A stretch of DNA of 64,000 nt from Halomonas sp. 'Soap Lake #6'. GTDB taxonomy: Bacteria; Pseudomonadota; Gammaproteobacteria; Pseudomonadales; Halomonadaceae. How positions within the stretch are numbered: the first letter of the stretch is position 1; every line of letters starts with the position of its first letter. The DNA lies in the NCBI RefSeq assembly GCF_003031405.1, contig NZ_CP020469.1, forward strand, positions 4,588,001-4,652,000. The letters run 5' to 3'. A program made the position numbers and the translations under genes. This document shows, in pieces, positions 39,121-47,789 of this stretch. The notes beneath the pieces are model-generated. The model had not been told where the DNA came from and did not search any database. It saw nothing but the letters and a program-made list of their open reading frames with translations.

Positions 39121-39771
39121 ATGAAAATTGCCGCCTTAGTAAGTACTAATGGGTCTGTTCTAAGAGCCTGTCTCGAAAAAACCTCTGAAGAAATAGATTT
39201 TATTATTGTCGATCGTGAATGTGGTGCCGAAAAAATTGCAAATGATTTTAATATTCCACTTAAGAGGTTGGAAGCTAAAGGTCAGAAAGAATTCTCTGAA
39301 GAGGTTTTCAATTTTTTGAAATCTAATAATATAAATTATTTGGTGCTTTTTTTCTCTAGAATTTTAACTGGAGAACTTATTAACTATTATGACAAGAAAA
39401 TAATTAATTTCCATCCTTCTATTCTACCTTCCCATCCAGGGGTTAGAGGTTTTGAGGATTCCCTATCTTCAGGCTCATTATTTATTGGCTCAACGGTTCA
39501 TTTTGTTGACTCTGGAATTGATAGTGGTTTTCAGATCGCTCAGTGCAAGAGCCACAGTTTTGGGCAAGATGAAACTGAGTTGAGGCATACAATCTTTGCT
39601 CAGCAAGTTGCTTCTCTTTTTCAAGTTATAAGATCTATAAGGAAGGGAGAGTTTATGCCGGAGGAACGTAAGATTTTCCCTGAACTTGATTACTTAGATG
39701 CAAATTCTTTTAGCTGTCCAATATTCGAAGAAGATGTAAATAGACTTTATTTTGATATACTGCGAGGATAG
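39121..39771 (+). CDS. PurN-like formyltransferase, probable sugar N-formyltransferase
   Basis: The 216-residue protein has the formyltransferase fold with the catalytic set Asn96, His98 (INFHPSILPSHPGVRG) and Asp134 (VHFVDSGIDSG). It would transfer a formyl group from N10-formyltetrahydrofolate. Between WbqC, glycosyltransferase, aminotransferase and RfbA genes, the likely acceptor is a nucleotide-linked amino sugar (dTDP-Qui4N or Qui3N type) rather than GAR. The N-terminal part lacks the usual PurN GGxGSN loop (here VSTNGSVL). ATG 39121 directly follows the wbqC-like stop; codon use is AT-rich. Confidence 0.78.
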   Translation: MKIAALVSTNGSVLRACLEKTSEEIDFIIVDRECGAEKIANDFNIPLKRLEAKGQKEFSEEVFNFLKSNNINYLVLFFSRILTGELINYYDKKIINFHPSILPSHPGVRGFEDSLSSGSLFIGSTVHFVDSGIDSGFQIAQCKSHSFGQDETELRHTIFAQQVASLFQVIRSIRKGEFMPEERKIFPELDYLDANSFSCPIFEEDVNRLYFDILRG

Positions 39772-39772
39772 T

Positions 39773-40603
39773 ATGAGCGTCGATAACTTAAATATTCCAA
39801 AAATTGTAAGTGAGCAAATTAACTTGCGAAGTGGTTCGCTTGTCGACCTCAGAGGCTCTGTGCAGCATCCGTTAGTGTTTTCTTATACTGAGGTTTTTGA
39901 ATCTGCCATATTAGAGTGTCCTTTTGAATATGGTCGTACTCAACCTTGTTGGAGGCTTGACGAAGAGTCACCTTTTGTAAAGTCAGTACAAGTAGCTTTA
40001 AAATATAGTTCGGATAGTCAGCGCTATATCGCGATATATGGTGTGTTAGAGGAGTTTTATCAACGTTTTACACATGAGAATGCAGCGTCTTATCTAGGAT
40101 TAAGAAATGATGCATTAGCTGAAGTGCCTCCTCATGGTAGTGTATTCCCTTGGCGCGCGCGTACTCAAAAGTCATATCAAACCCAATACGAAAAAGCAGC
40201 AATTAATGAAAATATTTCAGTTGGAATTGCTGAAGGTATTAGTGCCGGCTGGTTGTTTTGCGGTCCTGTACGAAAGGAAAAATTAAAAGCGGAAGCCCTT
40301 AGAATGAAAAATGTTTTCGATAGCATTCAAAGTAAAGGCTATCAAAGAAGCGATGATGATGATGGTGATGTGAAAGCCACTGCTTTGATAAATGATAATC
40401 AAGAATGGAGGTGGCTAATAACCGCTGGAAACCATAGGGCTTCTGCTGCTGCAGGACTTGGTTATGAGTCTATACCTGTTAGAATAAATCTAATCATAAG
40501 AAGGTGTGATGTTAAATATTGGCCAAATGTGTTATCTGGCTTGTATACCATTGAAGAGGCTCTATTTGTTTTTGATCGTGTTTTTTATGGATCAAGACCA
40601 TAG
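39773..40603 (+). CDS. ParB/sulfiredoxin-fold protein of a sugar cluster, function unknown
   Basis: The 276-residue protein has no clear family name. Its one strong cue is ITAGNHRASAAAGLG (Asn220-His221-Arg222) followed by YESIPVRI, the DGxHR-type nucleotide-binding turn of ParB, sulfiredoxin and the SbnI-type kinases. A phosphotransferase or nucleotide-dependent role in sugar-island chemistry is therefore possible. The first 200 residues are unlike ParB and carry no helix-turn-helix. ATG 39773 follows GAGGA and the formyltransferase stop overlaps its leader, giving a tight operon. Confidence 0.6.
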   Translation: MSVDNLNIPKIVSEQINLRSGSLVDLRGSVQHPLVFSYTEVFESAILECPFEYGRTQPCWRLDEESPFVKSVQVALKYSSDSQRYIAIYGVLEEFYQRFTHENAASYLGLRNDALAEVPPHGSVFPWRARTQKSYQTQYEKAAINENISVGIAEGISAGWLFCGPVRKEKLKAEALRMKNVFDSIQSKGYQRSDDDDGDVKATALINDNQEWRWLITAGNHRASAAAGLGYESIPVRINLIIRRCDVKYWPNVLSGLYTIEEALFVFDRVFYGSRP

Positions 40604-40919
40604 TTAAAGTAACCATATCTTACTATGCTTTCATATCATGCCTGCTGTTCTGAAAAATTACTTTGATGAGAGTGAGTAAGTGACCCAGTATACAGACTGT
40701 TTATTCTTTCTGAGGTTCAAAGGCTCATTATGAATAATGAGCTAGACTCTATTGAACTCTTGTCTTAAGACTGCTGTATCATACCGCTTAATTTGAAATC
40801 GAATTAGTATGTATGGCAGACTAGAGGTTAGTGCTTGAGGGCAGTGTTAGCGAAGTAATATGATAAATATTTGTCTTCTATTTTAGATAAGCTAAATTCA
40901 TTGTTTGTATCAATTTTTT
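40604..40919. other. AT-rich spacer between convergent sugar genes
   Basis: No gene is visible. It contains an inverted repeat GCTCATTA-TGAA-TAATGAGC (40723-40742) and the 10-bp palindrome GTCTTAAGAC (40762-40771). Neither has a T tract positioned as a classical terminator, although a T run (40914-40920) adjoins the minus-strand stop. Confidence 0.5.
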
Positions 40920-42056
40920 TTATGGTAATTTTGAAGTGTATAAATTACCCCACTCTTTAATAAGGGCAGTTATGTGTGTTGCACATTGCTTTTCTAAGTC
41001 GCTATAAATAGGTAAGCAGATGACATGCTCCGATGCCCATTTGGCGGCCACTGTTCGGGAGGAGTTGTGAATATTACTGCCTTTATAGACCATCTGCTGA
41101 TCAATTGAAGGGTAAAAATATCGTCTTGCATATATATTGTTAAGTCGTAACCTATCGTACAACTCATCCCTTTTTAAGGGATAGCTATCCTCTACAATAA
41201 CCGGAAAATAGGAGTAATTGCTTACACATTGTGTCGTAGGGTCGACGGGAGTGATACCTGCTATGCTTTTAAATTCAGCGCGGTATAGCTGATCAATTGA
41301 TTTTCGAAGATTAATTGCTTTATCAATATGCTGCAGTTGGAGCAGCCCGAATGCAGCATTTACCTCGCTCATTTTTCCATTGATGCCAGCTGCGACAACC
41401 GTCACCTCATCAACTATTCCGAAGTTTTTTAAATTGTTGATATGTTGTTTCGTTTTTTTATCCGGGCAGATAATTGCACCACCCTCAAACGTATTGAAAA
41501 CTTTAGTGGCGTGGAAGCTCACAGCACTCAAATCGCCATGCCTTAGAACGCTACCGCCTTCATCTTGAACCCCAAAGGCGTGGGCAGCATCATATATAAC
41601 CTTAAGATTATATTTGTCCGCGATTGACTGAATGGCATCCACATCACATGGGTTACCATAGCAATGGACAGGCATTATCGCGGTGGTCCGTGGGGTAATA
41701 GCCGCTTCGATTTTATTAGGGTCAATATTGAAGGTGTTAGGGTCTATATCGACAAATACAGGTGTAATATCGTTCCAGGTCAGAGCATGTGCTGTCGCCA
41801 CGAATGAGAATGGTGTAGTGATTACTTCACCGGTGATTCTCAATGCTTGTAAGGCCGTAAGAAGCGCGATAGTTCCGTTATTGAATAGCGCTATCTCAGG
41901 CACACCTAGATACTCGCACAGCGCTTCTTCCAGCTGTTGGTGCATGGGGCCATTATTCGTGAGGCGTTTACTTTCCCAAATTTTCTCCAAGTACGGGATG
42001 AACTCCTCTAGTGGTGGAAGAAACGGTTCTGTAACATAAATGGGCTTATCGCTCAT
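40920..42056 (-). CDS. DegT/DnrJ/EryC1 sugar aminotransferase (VioA/FdtB-like)
   Basis: This PLP enzyme of 378 residues transaminates a keto group on a nucleotide sugar. The PLP lysine is Lys185 in [14 protein letters not shown], with DAAHAFGV for the cofactor aspartate and [15 protein letters not shown] before it. It resembles dTDP-4-keto or 3-keto-6-deoxyglucose aminotransferases (VioA, FdtB); the regiochemistry cannot be fixed by eye. Its ATG overlaps the rfbA stop as ATGA, tying it to dTDP-glucose supply. Confidence 0.85.
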   Translation of the reverse strand: MSDKPIYVTEPFLPPLEEFIPYLEKIWESKRLTNNGPMHQQLEEALCEYLGVPEIALFNNGTIALLTALQALRITGEVITTPFSFVATAHALTWNDITPVFVDIDPNTFNIDPNKIEAAITPRTTAIMPVHCYGNPCDVDAIQSIADKYNLKVIYDAAHAFGVQDEGGSVLRHGDLSAVSFHATKVFNTFEGGAIICPDKKTKQHINNLKNFGIVDEVTVVAAGINGKMSEVNAAFGLLQLQHIDKAINLRKSIDQLYRAEFKSIAGITPVDPTTQCVSNYSYFPVIVEDSYPLKRDELYDRLRLNNIYARRYFYPSIDQQMVYKGSNIHNSSRTVAAKWASEHVICLPIYSDLEKQCATHITALIKEWGNLYTSKLP

Positions 42057-42922
42057 GATTCTCTCACTAAATGTCTGATATAAGCGCCATAACCGTTTTT
42101 ATTAAGACTGTGGCTATGCTCTAGGATTTCATCCTGGCTAACCCAACCTTGGTTAAAAGCAATCTCTTCAAGGCAGGCGATCTTATAGCCTTGGCGTTTT
42201 TCAATGGTTTCTACAAACTGGGCGGCCTCAAGCAAACTCTCGTGGGTGCCTGTATCCAGCCACGCAAATCCTCGGCCAAGCACCTCAACGTGTAGGTCGC
42301 CTCGCTCCAGGTATGCTTGGTTGATACTGGTAATTTCAAGTTCACCACGCTTAGAAGGCTTTACCTGCCTAGCAATGTCGATGACGTCATTATCATAGAA
42401 ATAGAGGCCCGTAACAGCGTAGTTAGAGCGTGGTTTTATAGGCTTTTCTTCTAAACTGACTGCACGTTTACTGGTATCAAATTCCACGACCCCGAAACGT
42501 TCAGGGTCTTTTACTTGGTAGCCAAAAACGGTGGCTCCGTTTTTATGCAGTGATGCTTGGCGTAATTTGGGTGTAAAGCCTTGACCATAAAAAATATTAT
42601 CTCCCAGGACTAAGCAAACGCTGTCGTTTCCAATGAACTGTTCGCCTATTACAAATGCTTGTGCCAGCCCCTCTGGTCTTGGCTGTAGAGCATAGGTCAG
42701 GTTGATGCCGAACCGGCTACCATCGCCTAATAGGCGTTTAAAGCTAGTTTGATCATCTGGTGTGGTAATGATCAAGATATCTTGTATACCGGCCAGCATC
42801 AGCACTGACAGCGGATAATAGATCATAGGTTTATCGTAGATAGGCAGCAGCTGTTTGGACACTCCCATAGTGATGGGGTACAGCCTAGAACCACTACCTC
42901 CCGCCAAAATGATACCTTTCAT
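42053..42922 (-). CDS. rfbA: Glucose-1-phosphate thymidylyltransferase
   Basis: RfbA makes dTDP-glucose from dTTP and glucose-1-phosphate, the entry to dTDP-deoxysugars. The 289-residue protein shows [52 protein letters not shown] and [14 protein letters not shown] use ATG at 42922; GTG at 42931 would add three residues and resembles other RfbA N-termini, so the start is open. The dehydratase rfbB, needed next in the pathway, is not in the window. The stop overlaps the aminotransferase start. Confidence 0.94.
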   Translation of the reverse strand: MKGIILAGGSGSRLYPITMGVSKQLLPIYDKPMIYYPLSVLMLAGIQDILIITTPDDQTSFKRLLGDGSRFGINLTYALQPRPEGLAQAFVIGEQFIGNDSVCLVLGDNIFYGQGFTPKLRQASLHKNGATVFGYQVKDPERFGVVEFDTSKRAVSLEEKPIKPRSNYAVTGLYFYDNDVIDIARQVKPSKRGELEITSINQAYLERGDLHVEVLGRGFAWLDTGTHESLLEAAQFVETIEKRQGYKIACLEEIAFNQGWVSQDEILEHSHSLNKNGYGAYIRHLVRES

Positions 42923-43008
42923 GGCTGCCACTCACTGTAGGGTGTAACAATGTTATCGGCAGTTTTCGCGGCTTCTTGATGCTGGTGGCGCTTGTTCTTA
43001 TCGGCCAT
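42919..43008 (-). CDS. Possible 29-residue ORF coupled to rfbA
   Basis: A frame from ATG 43008 starts [15 protein letters not shown] and ends TPYSEWQP; its TGA overlaps the rfbA ATG (CCATGA). GTAGGTGTGG precedes the start as a partial ribosome site. The product is highly polar with no known motif. It may be a translational-coupling leader for rfbA, the tail of a deleted gene, or chance. Confidence 0.35.
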   Translation of the reverse strand: MADKNKRHQHQEAAKTADNIVTPYSEWQP

Positions 43009-43145
43009 CCACACCTACTGGGTTTAAAACCGTTATTGCAGGTAACGCCAAGGTTTAACCGTTTTGCTCATGAATTACCTTCCGCTTTTTGCGTTTCCTG
43101 CTAAATTCGCTAAGGGGTGGGTGTTTCCACAGCGGAGAAATAGGC

Positions 43146-43829
43146 ATGGGTAAGGTTCACTTTATTGGCGGTGAGAAGGGGGGAGTGGGGAAATCGATGA
43201 CGGCGCGGGTATTGGCCCAGTACTACATCGATCACGATATGCCGTTTCTTGGGTTTGATTGCGATGCGTCCCACGGCACATTTTTGCGTTTCTATCAGGA
43301 TTACGCTTCCCCCGTGGTCGTAGGCGACGACGATAGCCTAGATGGGATGCTTACAGCTTTGGATGAAAACCCTGAGCGAGATTTAATTATTGATTTGGCG
43401 GCGCAGTCTTCTCTGCCTATTAACCGCTGGCTTGAAGAGACCGATGTGTTTGGCCTGCTCAGCGAAATGGGTATGCCAGTGGTGTGGTGGCACGTGATGG
43501 ATGACGGCGCAGATTCCGTTACGCTACTTTCCCAGCTACTTGCTCGTTATCAAGCTCAACCGGTAAGCATGGTGGTGGTGCAGAACCATGGCCGTGGTGA
43601 AAGCTTTTCGCGCTTTCAGCAGTCTGAAACCTTCCAGCAAGCCAAGTCGCAGGGCGCAACGCTAATTGAATTGCCGAAACTACATGCCAAGCTGACCCAA
43701 AAAATCGATTTCAACAACACTAGTTTCTGGGCGGTAGCTAACGATCGCAGCATTATGAATCTTGCGGAGCGCCAACGCATGAAAGTATGGCTTCGCAGCG
43801 CGTATCAGCAGTTTGGGTTTCTTTCATAG
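43146..43829 (+). CDS. ParA/MinD-superfamily ATPase, TraL-like
   Basis: The 227-residue protein opens with MGKVHFIGGEKGGVGKS, a deviant Walker A of the ParA/MinD kind, with FLGFDCDASHGTF as switch region. The C-terminus SIMNLAERQRMKVWLRSAYQ recalls the plasmid TraL/MobD ATPases, from memory only. No ParB or MinE partner is adjacent. ATG 43146 follows GGAGA by 8 nt; a frame open to 43089 has no support. It stands alone between the sugar island and the cystine transporter, so it may be a captured plasmid gene. Confidence 0.7.
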   Translation: MGKVHFIGGEKGGVGKSMTARVLAQYYIDHDMPFLGFDCDASHGTFLRFYQDYASPVVVGDDDSLDGMLTALDENPERDLIIDLAAQSSLPINRWLEETDVFGLLSEMGMPVVWWHVMDDGADSVTLLSQLLARYQAQPVSMVVVQNHGRGESFSRFQQSETFQQAKSQGATLIELPKLHAKLTQKIDFNNTSFWAVANDRSIMNLAERQRMKVWLRSAYQQFGFLS

Positions 43830-43965
43830 CCCACTGGATTAGCTCAATGGATCTTTTATTTCCCAATGGAATAAAAAATAACTTTTATATTCTTTTATTT
43901 GTCTTTTTGCTGGGGTTAAAATAGCACTCATTAGCGTTTAATGCTGACCATAAGGAAACGAATTT

Positions 43966-44736
43966 ATGTTACTGACACGAAAGCTTAATTTCACCCTAGC
44001 TGCGCTTTCTTTAAGCGTCGCTAGTGGGCTGTTTGCCACTGCAGCTCAGGCCGATACATTACGAGTTGGTATGTCTGGTGGCTACTTCCCCTTTACGTTT
44101 GTCGAGCGCGATGAGCTAAAGGGCTTTGAGGTTGATGTCTTGAATGCAGTGGGTGAGTTATCGGGTGATGATATTGAATTTGTAACCGCAAGCTTCTCGG
44201 GGCTAGCGGGTATGCTTGAGTCTGGGCGTATCGATACCATCGCCAATCAAATCACCATCACACCAGAGCGGGAGGCTAAGTATGCCTTCACGGCGCCTTA
44301 TGTGTACGACGGGGCGCAGGTGGTAGTACGTGCAGGCAACGATGCTATTTATGGCGTTGAGGATTTGTCTGGTAAAAGCGTTGCGGTGAATTTAGGCTCG
44401 AACTACGAACAGCTGCTGCGTGAGCAGCCGCATGCAGATGAGATTGATATTCGTACTTATGAGTCCAACATTGAGCAAGATGTTGCATTGGGCCGAGTAG
44501 ACGCGTTTGTAATGGATCGCGTGAGTGCTACCCAGGTGATTAGCGAACGCGGTTTACCGTTAGAGCTGGCTGGCCAACCCTTCTCGACCATTGAGAACGC
44601 GCTGCCTTTTCGTGATGACGAGGCGGGCCGTGAACAGCGCGACCGCGTTGATGCGGCACTGGCAGAGCTGCGTGAAAATGGGACGCTACGCGAAATATCT
44701 GAAAAATGGTTTAATATTGATATCACTCAGCCGTAA
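43966..44736 (+). CDS. tcyJ: Amino-acid (cystine-type) ABC transporter, periplasmic binding protein
   Basis: This 256-residue family 3 solute-binding protein has a signal peptide ending AAQA (residue 28) and the pattern LRVGMSGGYFPFTF, LKGFEVDVLNAVGE, NQITITPEREAKYAFTAPYV and SEKWFNIDIT. It resembles E. coli FliY/TcyJ, the cystine-binding protein, and the three-gene set matches TcyJLN. A GC palindrome lies between this gene and the permease. The spacer upstream is very AT-rich. Another polar amino acid is possible as ligand. Confidence 0.8.
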   Translation: MLLTRKLNFTLAALSLSVASGLFATAAQADTLRVGMSGGYFPFTFVERDELKGFEVDVLNAVGELSGDDIEFVTASFSGLAGMLESGRIDTIANQITITPEREAKYAFTAPYVYDGAQVVVRAGNDAIYGVEDLSGKSVAVNLGSNYEQLLREQPHADEIDIRTYESNIEQDVALGRVDAFVMDRVSATQVISERGLPLELAGQPFSTIENALPFRDDEAGREQRDRVDAALAELRENGTLREISEKWFNIDITQP

Positions 44737-44760
44737 CGGCTGACTAAATCCGTTTTTTGC

Positions 44761-44781
44761 GGCCGTGGCAATGCCACGGCC
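44761..44781 (+). promoter_or_regulatory. Perfect hairpin between binding-protein and permease genes
   Basis: GGCCGTGGC, AAT, GCCACGGCC is a perfect 9-bp stem. Hairpins at this position in transporter operons commonly stabilise the upstream message or reduce readthrough, so that binding protein exceeds permease. Only GTTTG follows, so full termination is unlikely. Confidence 0.6.
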
Positions 44782-44804
44782 GTTTGCTTATAAGCGATGT
44801 TGCT

Positions 44805-45473
44805 ATGCTTAATTTAGAGTATATGTGGGAGCTATTGCCGGTTCTGCTGCGCTACTTGCCGCTTACCATCCAGATGGCGACGATCGCCATGTTCTTTGCG
44901 CTAATATTAGCGTGCTTACTAGCAGTTGTTCGCGTATCGCAGGTGCCGTTCTTAAACGGTTTTGCGCTTCTATTTATCTCTTTTTTTCGTGGCACGCCGC
45001 TGCTGGTTCAGCTGTTTCTGTTCTACTACGGCTTACCGCAGTTAATCAGTGCGCTAATATCGATGACAGGCGTCACTGCTGCAGTGCTGGGGCTGACACT
45101 GCACTTTTCTGCCTACATGGCCGAGTCAATTCGCGCTGCGATTGTTGGTATTGACCGCAGCCAAACCGAGGCTGCGCTCTCTATTGGTATGACCCAGTCG
45201 CAGCTGATGCGGCGGATTATTCTGCCTCAGGCGACTCGTGTTGCAACCCCCACACTGATGAACTACTTCATCGATATGATTAAAGCGACTTCGTTAGCCT
45301 TTACGCTGGGAGTGACCGAGCTGATGGGGGCCACGCAAAAAGAGGCTGCCGGCAGTTTCCTTTATCTGGAAGCATTTTTGCTGGTAGCGCTTATTTATTG
45401 GGCTGTCGTAGAAGTGCTCTCTTGGGGGCAACGTCGCTTAGAAATTTATCTTAACAAGGCTTACCAACGATGA
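44805..45473 (+). CDS. tcyL: Amino-acid (cystine-type) ABC transporter permease
   Basis: The 222-residue His/Glu-type permease has about five membrane segments and the EAA-loop [20 protein letters not shown]. Length equals that of E. coli TcyL (YecS). [19 protein letters not shown] is the usual family segment. ATG 44805 gives the normal N-terminus; the upstream in-frame sequence crosses the intergenic hairpin and is not coding. The stop overlaps the ATPase gene as ATGA. Confidence 0.88.
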   Translation: MLNLEYMWELLPVLLRYLPLTIQMATIAMFFALILACLLAVVRVSQVPFLNGFALLFISFFRGTPLLVQLFLFYYGLPQLISALISMTGVTAAVLGLTLHFSAYMAESIRAAIVGIDRSQTEAALSIGMTQSQLMRRIILPQATRVATPTLMNYFIDMIKATSLAFTLGVTELMGATQKEAAGSFLYLEAFLLVALIYWAVVEVLSWGQRRLEIYLNKAYQR

Positions 45474-46225
45474 TTTCGCTGCAAGGTATCACCAAGCGCT
45501 TTGGTAACCAGGTGGTCTTTAGCGATATTGATTTGACCCTCTCGAAGGGTGAAATCATTGTGATTATTGGCCCTTCTGGCACGGGTAAGTCAACCTTATT
45601 ACGCTGTATTAACTTTCTTGAAAAGCCCGACTCTGGTCACTTGCAAATCGGCAATCTGAGTGTTGATACCCAGCGCGCTACCCGCTCAGATATCCTGGCA
45701 TTGCGTCGGCGCACAGCGTTCGTATTTCAGAACTACGGCCTGTTCGCTAATAAAACCGCGCTGGAGAATATCAGCGAAGGCATGATTGTGGTGGATAAAT
45801 TGCCGAAAGCTCAGGCCTATGCGCGGGCTCGAGAGATTCTGGAGCGTATTGGGCTGGCAGATAAAGCGGATGCCTATCCGGCTTCGCTCTCAGGTGGGCA
45901 GCAGCAGCGCGTAGGCATTGGCCGCGCCATGGCAGCCAATGCTGATGTGATTTTGTTTGATGAGCCCACCTCGTCCCTTGACCCGCAGTGGGTAGAAGAG
46001 GTGCTGAGCCTTATGAAGCAGCTGGCCCTTGAGCATCAAACGATGATTGTAGTGACCCATGAAATGCAGTTCGCCCGAGAGGTGGCGGATCGAGTTGTGT
46101 TTATGGACCAGGGCAGTATTGTGGAGCAAGCCCCGCCAGAGGAGCTGTTCACTGCGCCAAAAGATGAGAGAACACGCCACTTTTTGCGCAAAATCCTGGC
46201 ACCTACAGGGCAAACAGTGCCTTAA
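45470..46225 (+). CDS. tcyN: Amino-acid (cystine-type) ABC transporter ATPase
   Basis: The 251-residue ATPase has Walker [10 protein letters not shown], signature [17 protein letters not shown], Walker [14 protein letters not shown] and the switch histidine in [16 protein letters not shown], all typical of polar amino acid importers. Translation is coupled to the permease through a 4-nt overlap. It completes a binding protein-permease-ATPase set resembling TcyJLN. Confidence 0.88.
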   Translation: MISLQGITKRFGNQVVFSDIDLTLSKGEIIVIIGPSGTGKSTLLRCINFLEKPDSGHLQIGNLSVDTQRATRSDILALRRRTAFVFQNYGLFANKTALENISEGMIVVDKLPKAQAYARAREILERIGLADKADAYPASLSGGQQQRVGIGRAMAANADVILFDEPTSSLDPQWVEEVLSLMKQLALEHQTMIVVTHEMQFAREVADRVVFMDQGSIVEQAPPEELFTAPKDERTRHFLRKILAPTGQTVP

Positions 46226-46353
46226 CCAAGGCTCTATGGGCGTGTTGTAGCCCTGTTTTCTGCTATATTCTTTGAAGATATATATGCTGCTAAAGAAAGC
46301 ATTCCCTGCGCTTTACCACCAGCGGTAGGCTTTAACGATTATCCCATTCAGCC

Positions 46354-46392
46354 AAGCGCCTGCCTTTTAGCAGGCGCTTTGGCGTTTTTAAA
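46354..46392 (+). terminator. Terminator-like hairpin just upstream of the yeeE-like gene
   Basis: AAGCGCCTGC and GCAGGCGCTT form a perfect 10-bp stem around CTTTTA, followed by TTGGCGTTTTT. The ribosome site AAAAGGTG of the next gene begins within ten bases of the T tract. It may end the upstream ABC operon, or act as an attenuator if the next gene's promoter lies upstream. Confidence 0.7.
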
Positions 46393-46401
46393 AGGTGAAC
46401 T

Positions 46402-47613
46402 ATGGCGACTATCTCTGCTGCGGCACCCGTGAAGCATCGCGTGCCGTTATTGGCTACTGCAGCGATTGTACTGGGTGCGCTGCTGATCGGCATGGTGTTT
46501 AGTGCCAATACTGGTCTGCTAATGATTGTTGGCGGCTTACTTGGAATGGTGTTGTATCACGCGGCATTTGGCTTTACTGCTGCATGGCGAGTATTTATTA
46601 CTGACCGCCGAGGGCGTGGCCTGCGTGCACAGATGATTATGCTGGCCATTGCGGTGGTGCTGTTTTTCCCCGCACTTGGCGCGGGCACGCTGTTTGGTAC
46701 GCCGGTGTCAGGATTTGTTTCTCCCATTGGCCTCTCGGTGCTGTTTGGTGCGTTTATTTTTGGCATCGGTATGCAGCTAGGTGGTGGCTGTGCTTCGGGC
46801 ACCCTGTTTACGGCTGGGGGCGGTAATGCCCGTATGTTGATTACGTTGTTGTTCTTTATTGTTGGCTCTGTGATTGGTTCGGCACATTTTGCGTGGTGGC
46901 AAAGCCTACCCGCATTCCAGCCCATATCGCTTGTTAATGTGGCGGGGGTAGGGGGCGGTATAGGTATTAGCTTGGTGCTGTTTGTGGCGATTGCCATCTT
47001 TACCGTGATTATGGAAAAGCGTCGCCACGGTCATTTAGAGCAGGCGCCAATGATTGATAAGCCAGGGGTAGAGCGTTGGCTGACTGGCCCTTGGCCGCTG
47101 GTGGCTGGTGCGGTGGCGTTAGCACTGTTGAACTTTGCGACGCTAGCGCTGGCGGGCCGCCCATGGGGCATTACTTCAGCGTTTGCACTATGGGGTGCAA
47201 AAGGCTATGAGCTGGTAGGTGGTGATGTTAGCCAGTGGGGTTACTGGCAGGCGCCCGGCAACGCCGCTGCGTTAGAAGCCAGTGTATGGAGTGACATTAC
47301 CACGGTGATGAACGTGGGCATTATGTTAGGGGCTCTGGCAGCGGCAAGCTTAGCGGGCCGTTTTGCACCTAACTTCCGTATACCGTTTAAATCAGTGTTG
47401 GCGGCGGTTATTGGGGGAATTTTACTGGGTTACGGGGCGCGTTTAGCGTTTGGCTGCAATATTGGCGCCTACTTTAGCGGTATCGCCTCTGGCAGCCTGC
47501 ATGGCTGGGTATGGATGGTGGCAGCCTTCGCAGGCAACATGGTCGGGGTGAAACTGCGCCCATTTTTCTTTGGCGGGCAGGAGGGGCGCCAACCAACTGC
47601 CAAGAGCTGTTAA
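46402..47613 (+). CDS. YeeE/YedE-family sulfur-compound transporter
   Basis: The 403-residue inner-membrane protein has about ten hydrophobic segments and two pseudo-symmetric cysteine loops, GGGCASGTLF (Cys130) and AFGCNIGAYF (Cys352). These are the hallmark of the YeeE/YedE (TsuA) family, whose E. coli and Spirochaeta members take up thiosulfate through cysteine-lined pores. No TusA-like partner gene is adjacent. It follows a cystine-type ABC operon, which suggests a sulfur-acquisition neighbourhood. Thiosulfate is the best guess for substrate. Confidence 0.82.
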   Translation: MATISAAAPVKHRVPLLATAAIVLGALLIGMVFSANTGLLMIVGGLLGMVLYHAAFGFTAAWRVFITDRRGRGLRAQMIMLAIAVVLFFPALGAGTLFGTPVSGFVSPIGLSVLFGAFIFGIGMQLGGGCASGTLFTAGGGNARMLITLLFFIVGSVIGSAHFAWWQSLPAFQPISLVNVAGVGGGIGISLVLFVAIAIFTVIMEKRRHGHLEQAPMIDKPGVERWLTGPWPLVAGAVALALLNFATLALAGRPWGITSAFALWGAKGYELVGGDVSQWGYWQAPGNAAALEASVWSDITTVMNVGIMLGALAAASLAGRFAPNFRIPFKSVLAAVIGGILLGYGARLAFGCNIGAYFSGIASGSLHGWVWMVAAFAGNMVGVKLRPFFFGGQEGRQPTAKSC

Positions 47614-47640
47614 ACGCTGTTTTTGAAGTTTTACATCTAG

Positions 47641-47671
47641 CGCCTCGGCAGTTTGCCGAGGCGTTTTTTTT
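47641..47671 (+). terminator. Terminator after the yeeE-like gene
   Basis: CGCCTCGGCA and TGCCGAGGCG form a perfect 10-bp stem around GTT followed by eight T. Confidence 0.94.
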
Positions 47672-47789
47672 GCACATTATTTACGACCCTTCCACCTTTG
47701 TCGTACGGTCATGTTACATTACCCGCAAACGCCGCCAACGCCCAGCGTTGCTGCATTGCAACAGCGATTGATATAAAAAGAGAGTGCCT

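Noticed and set aside
37400..43100. Transposon or prophage origin of the sugar island
   Set aside because: Composition shifts, but there is no transposase, integrase, terminal inverted repeat or tRNA attachment site in or beside it.
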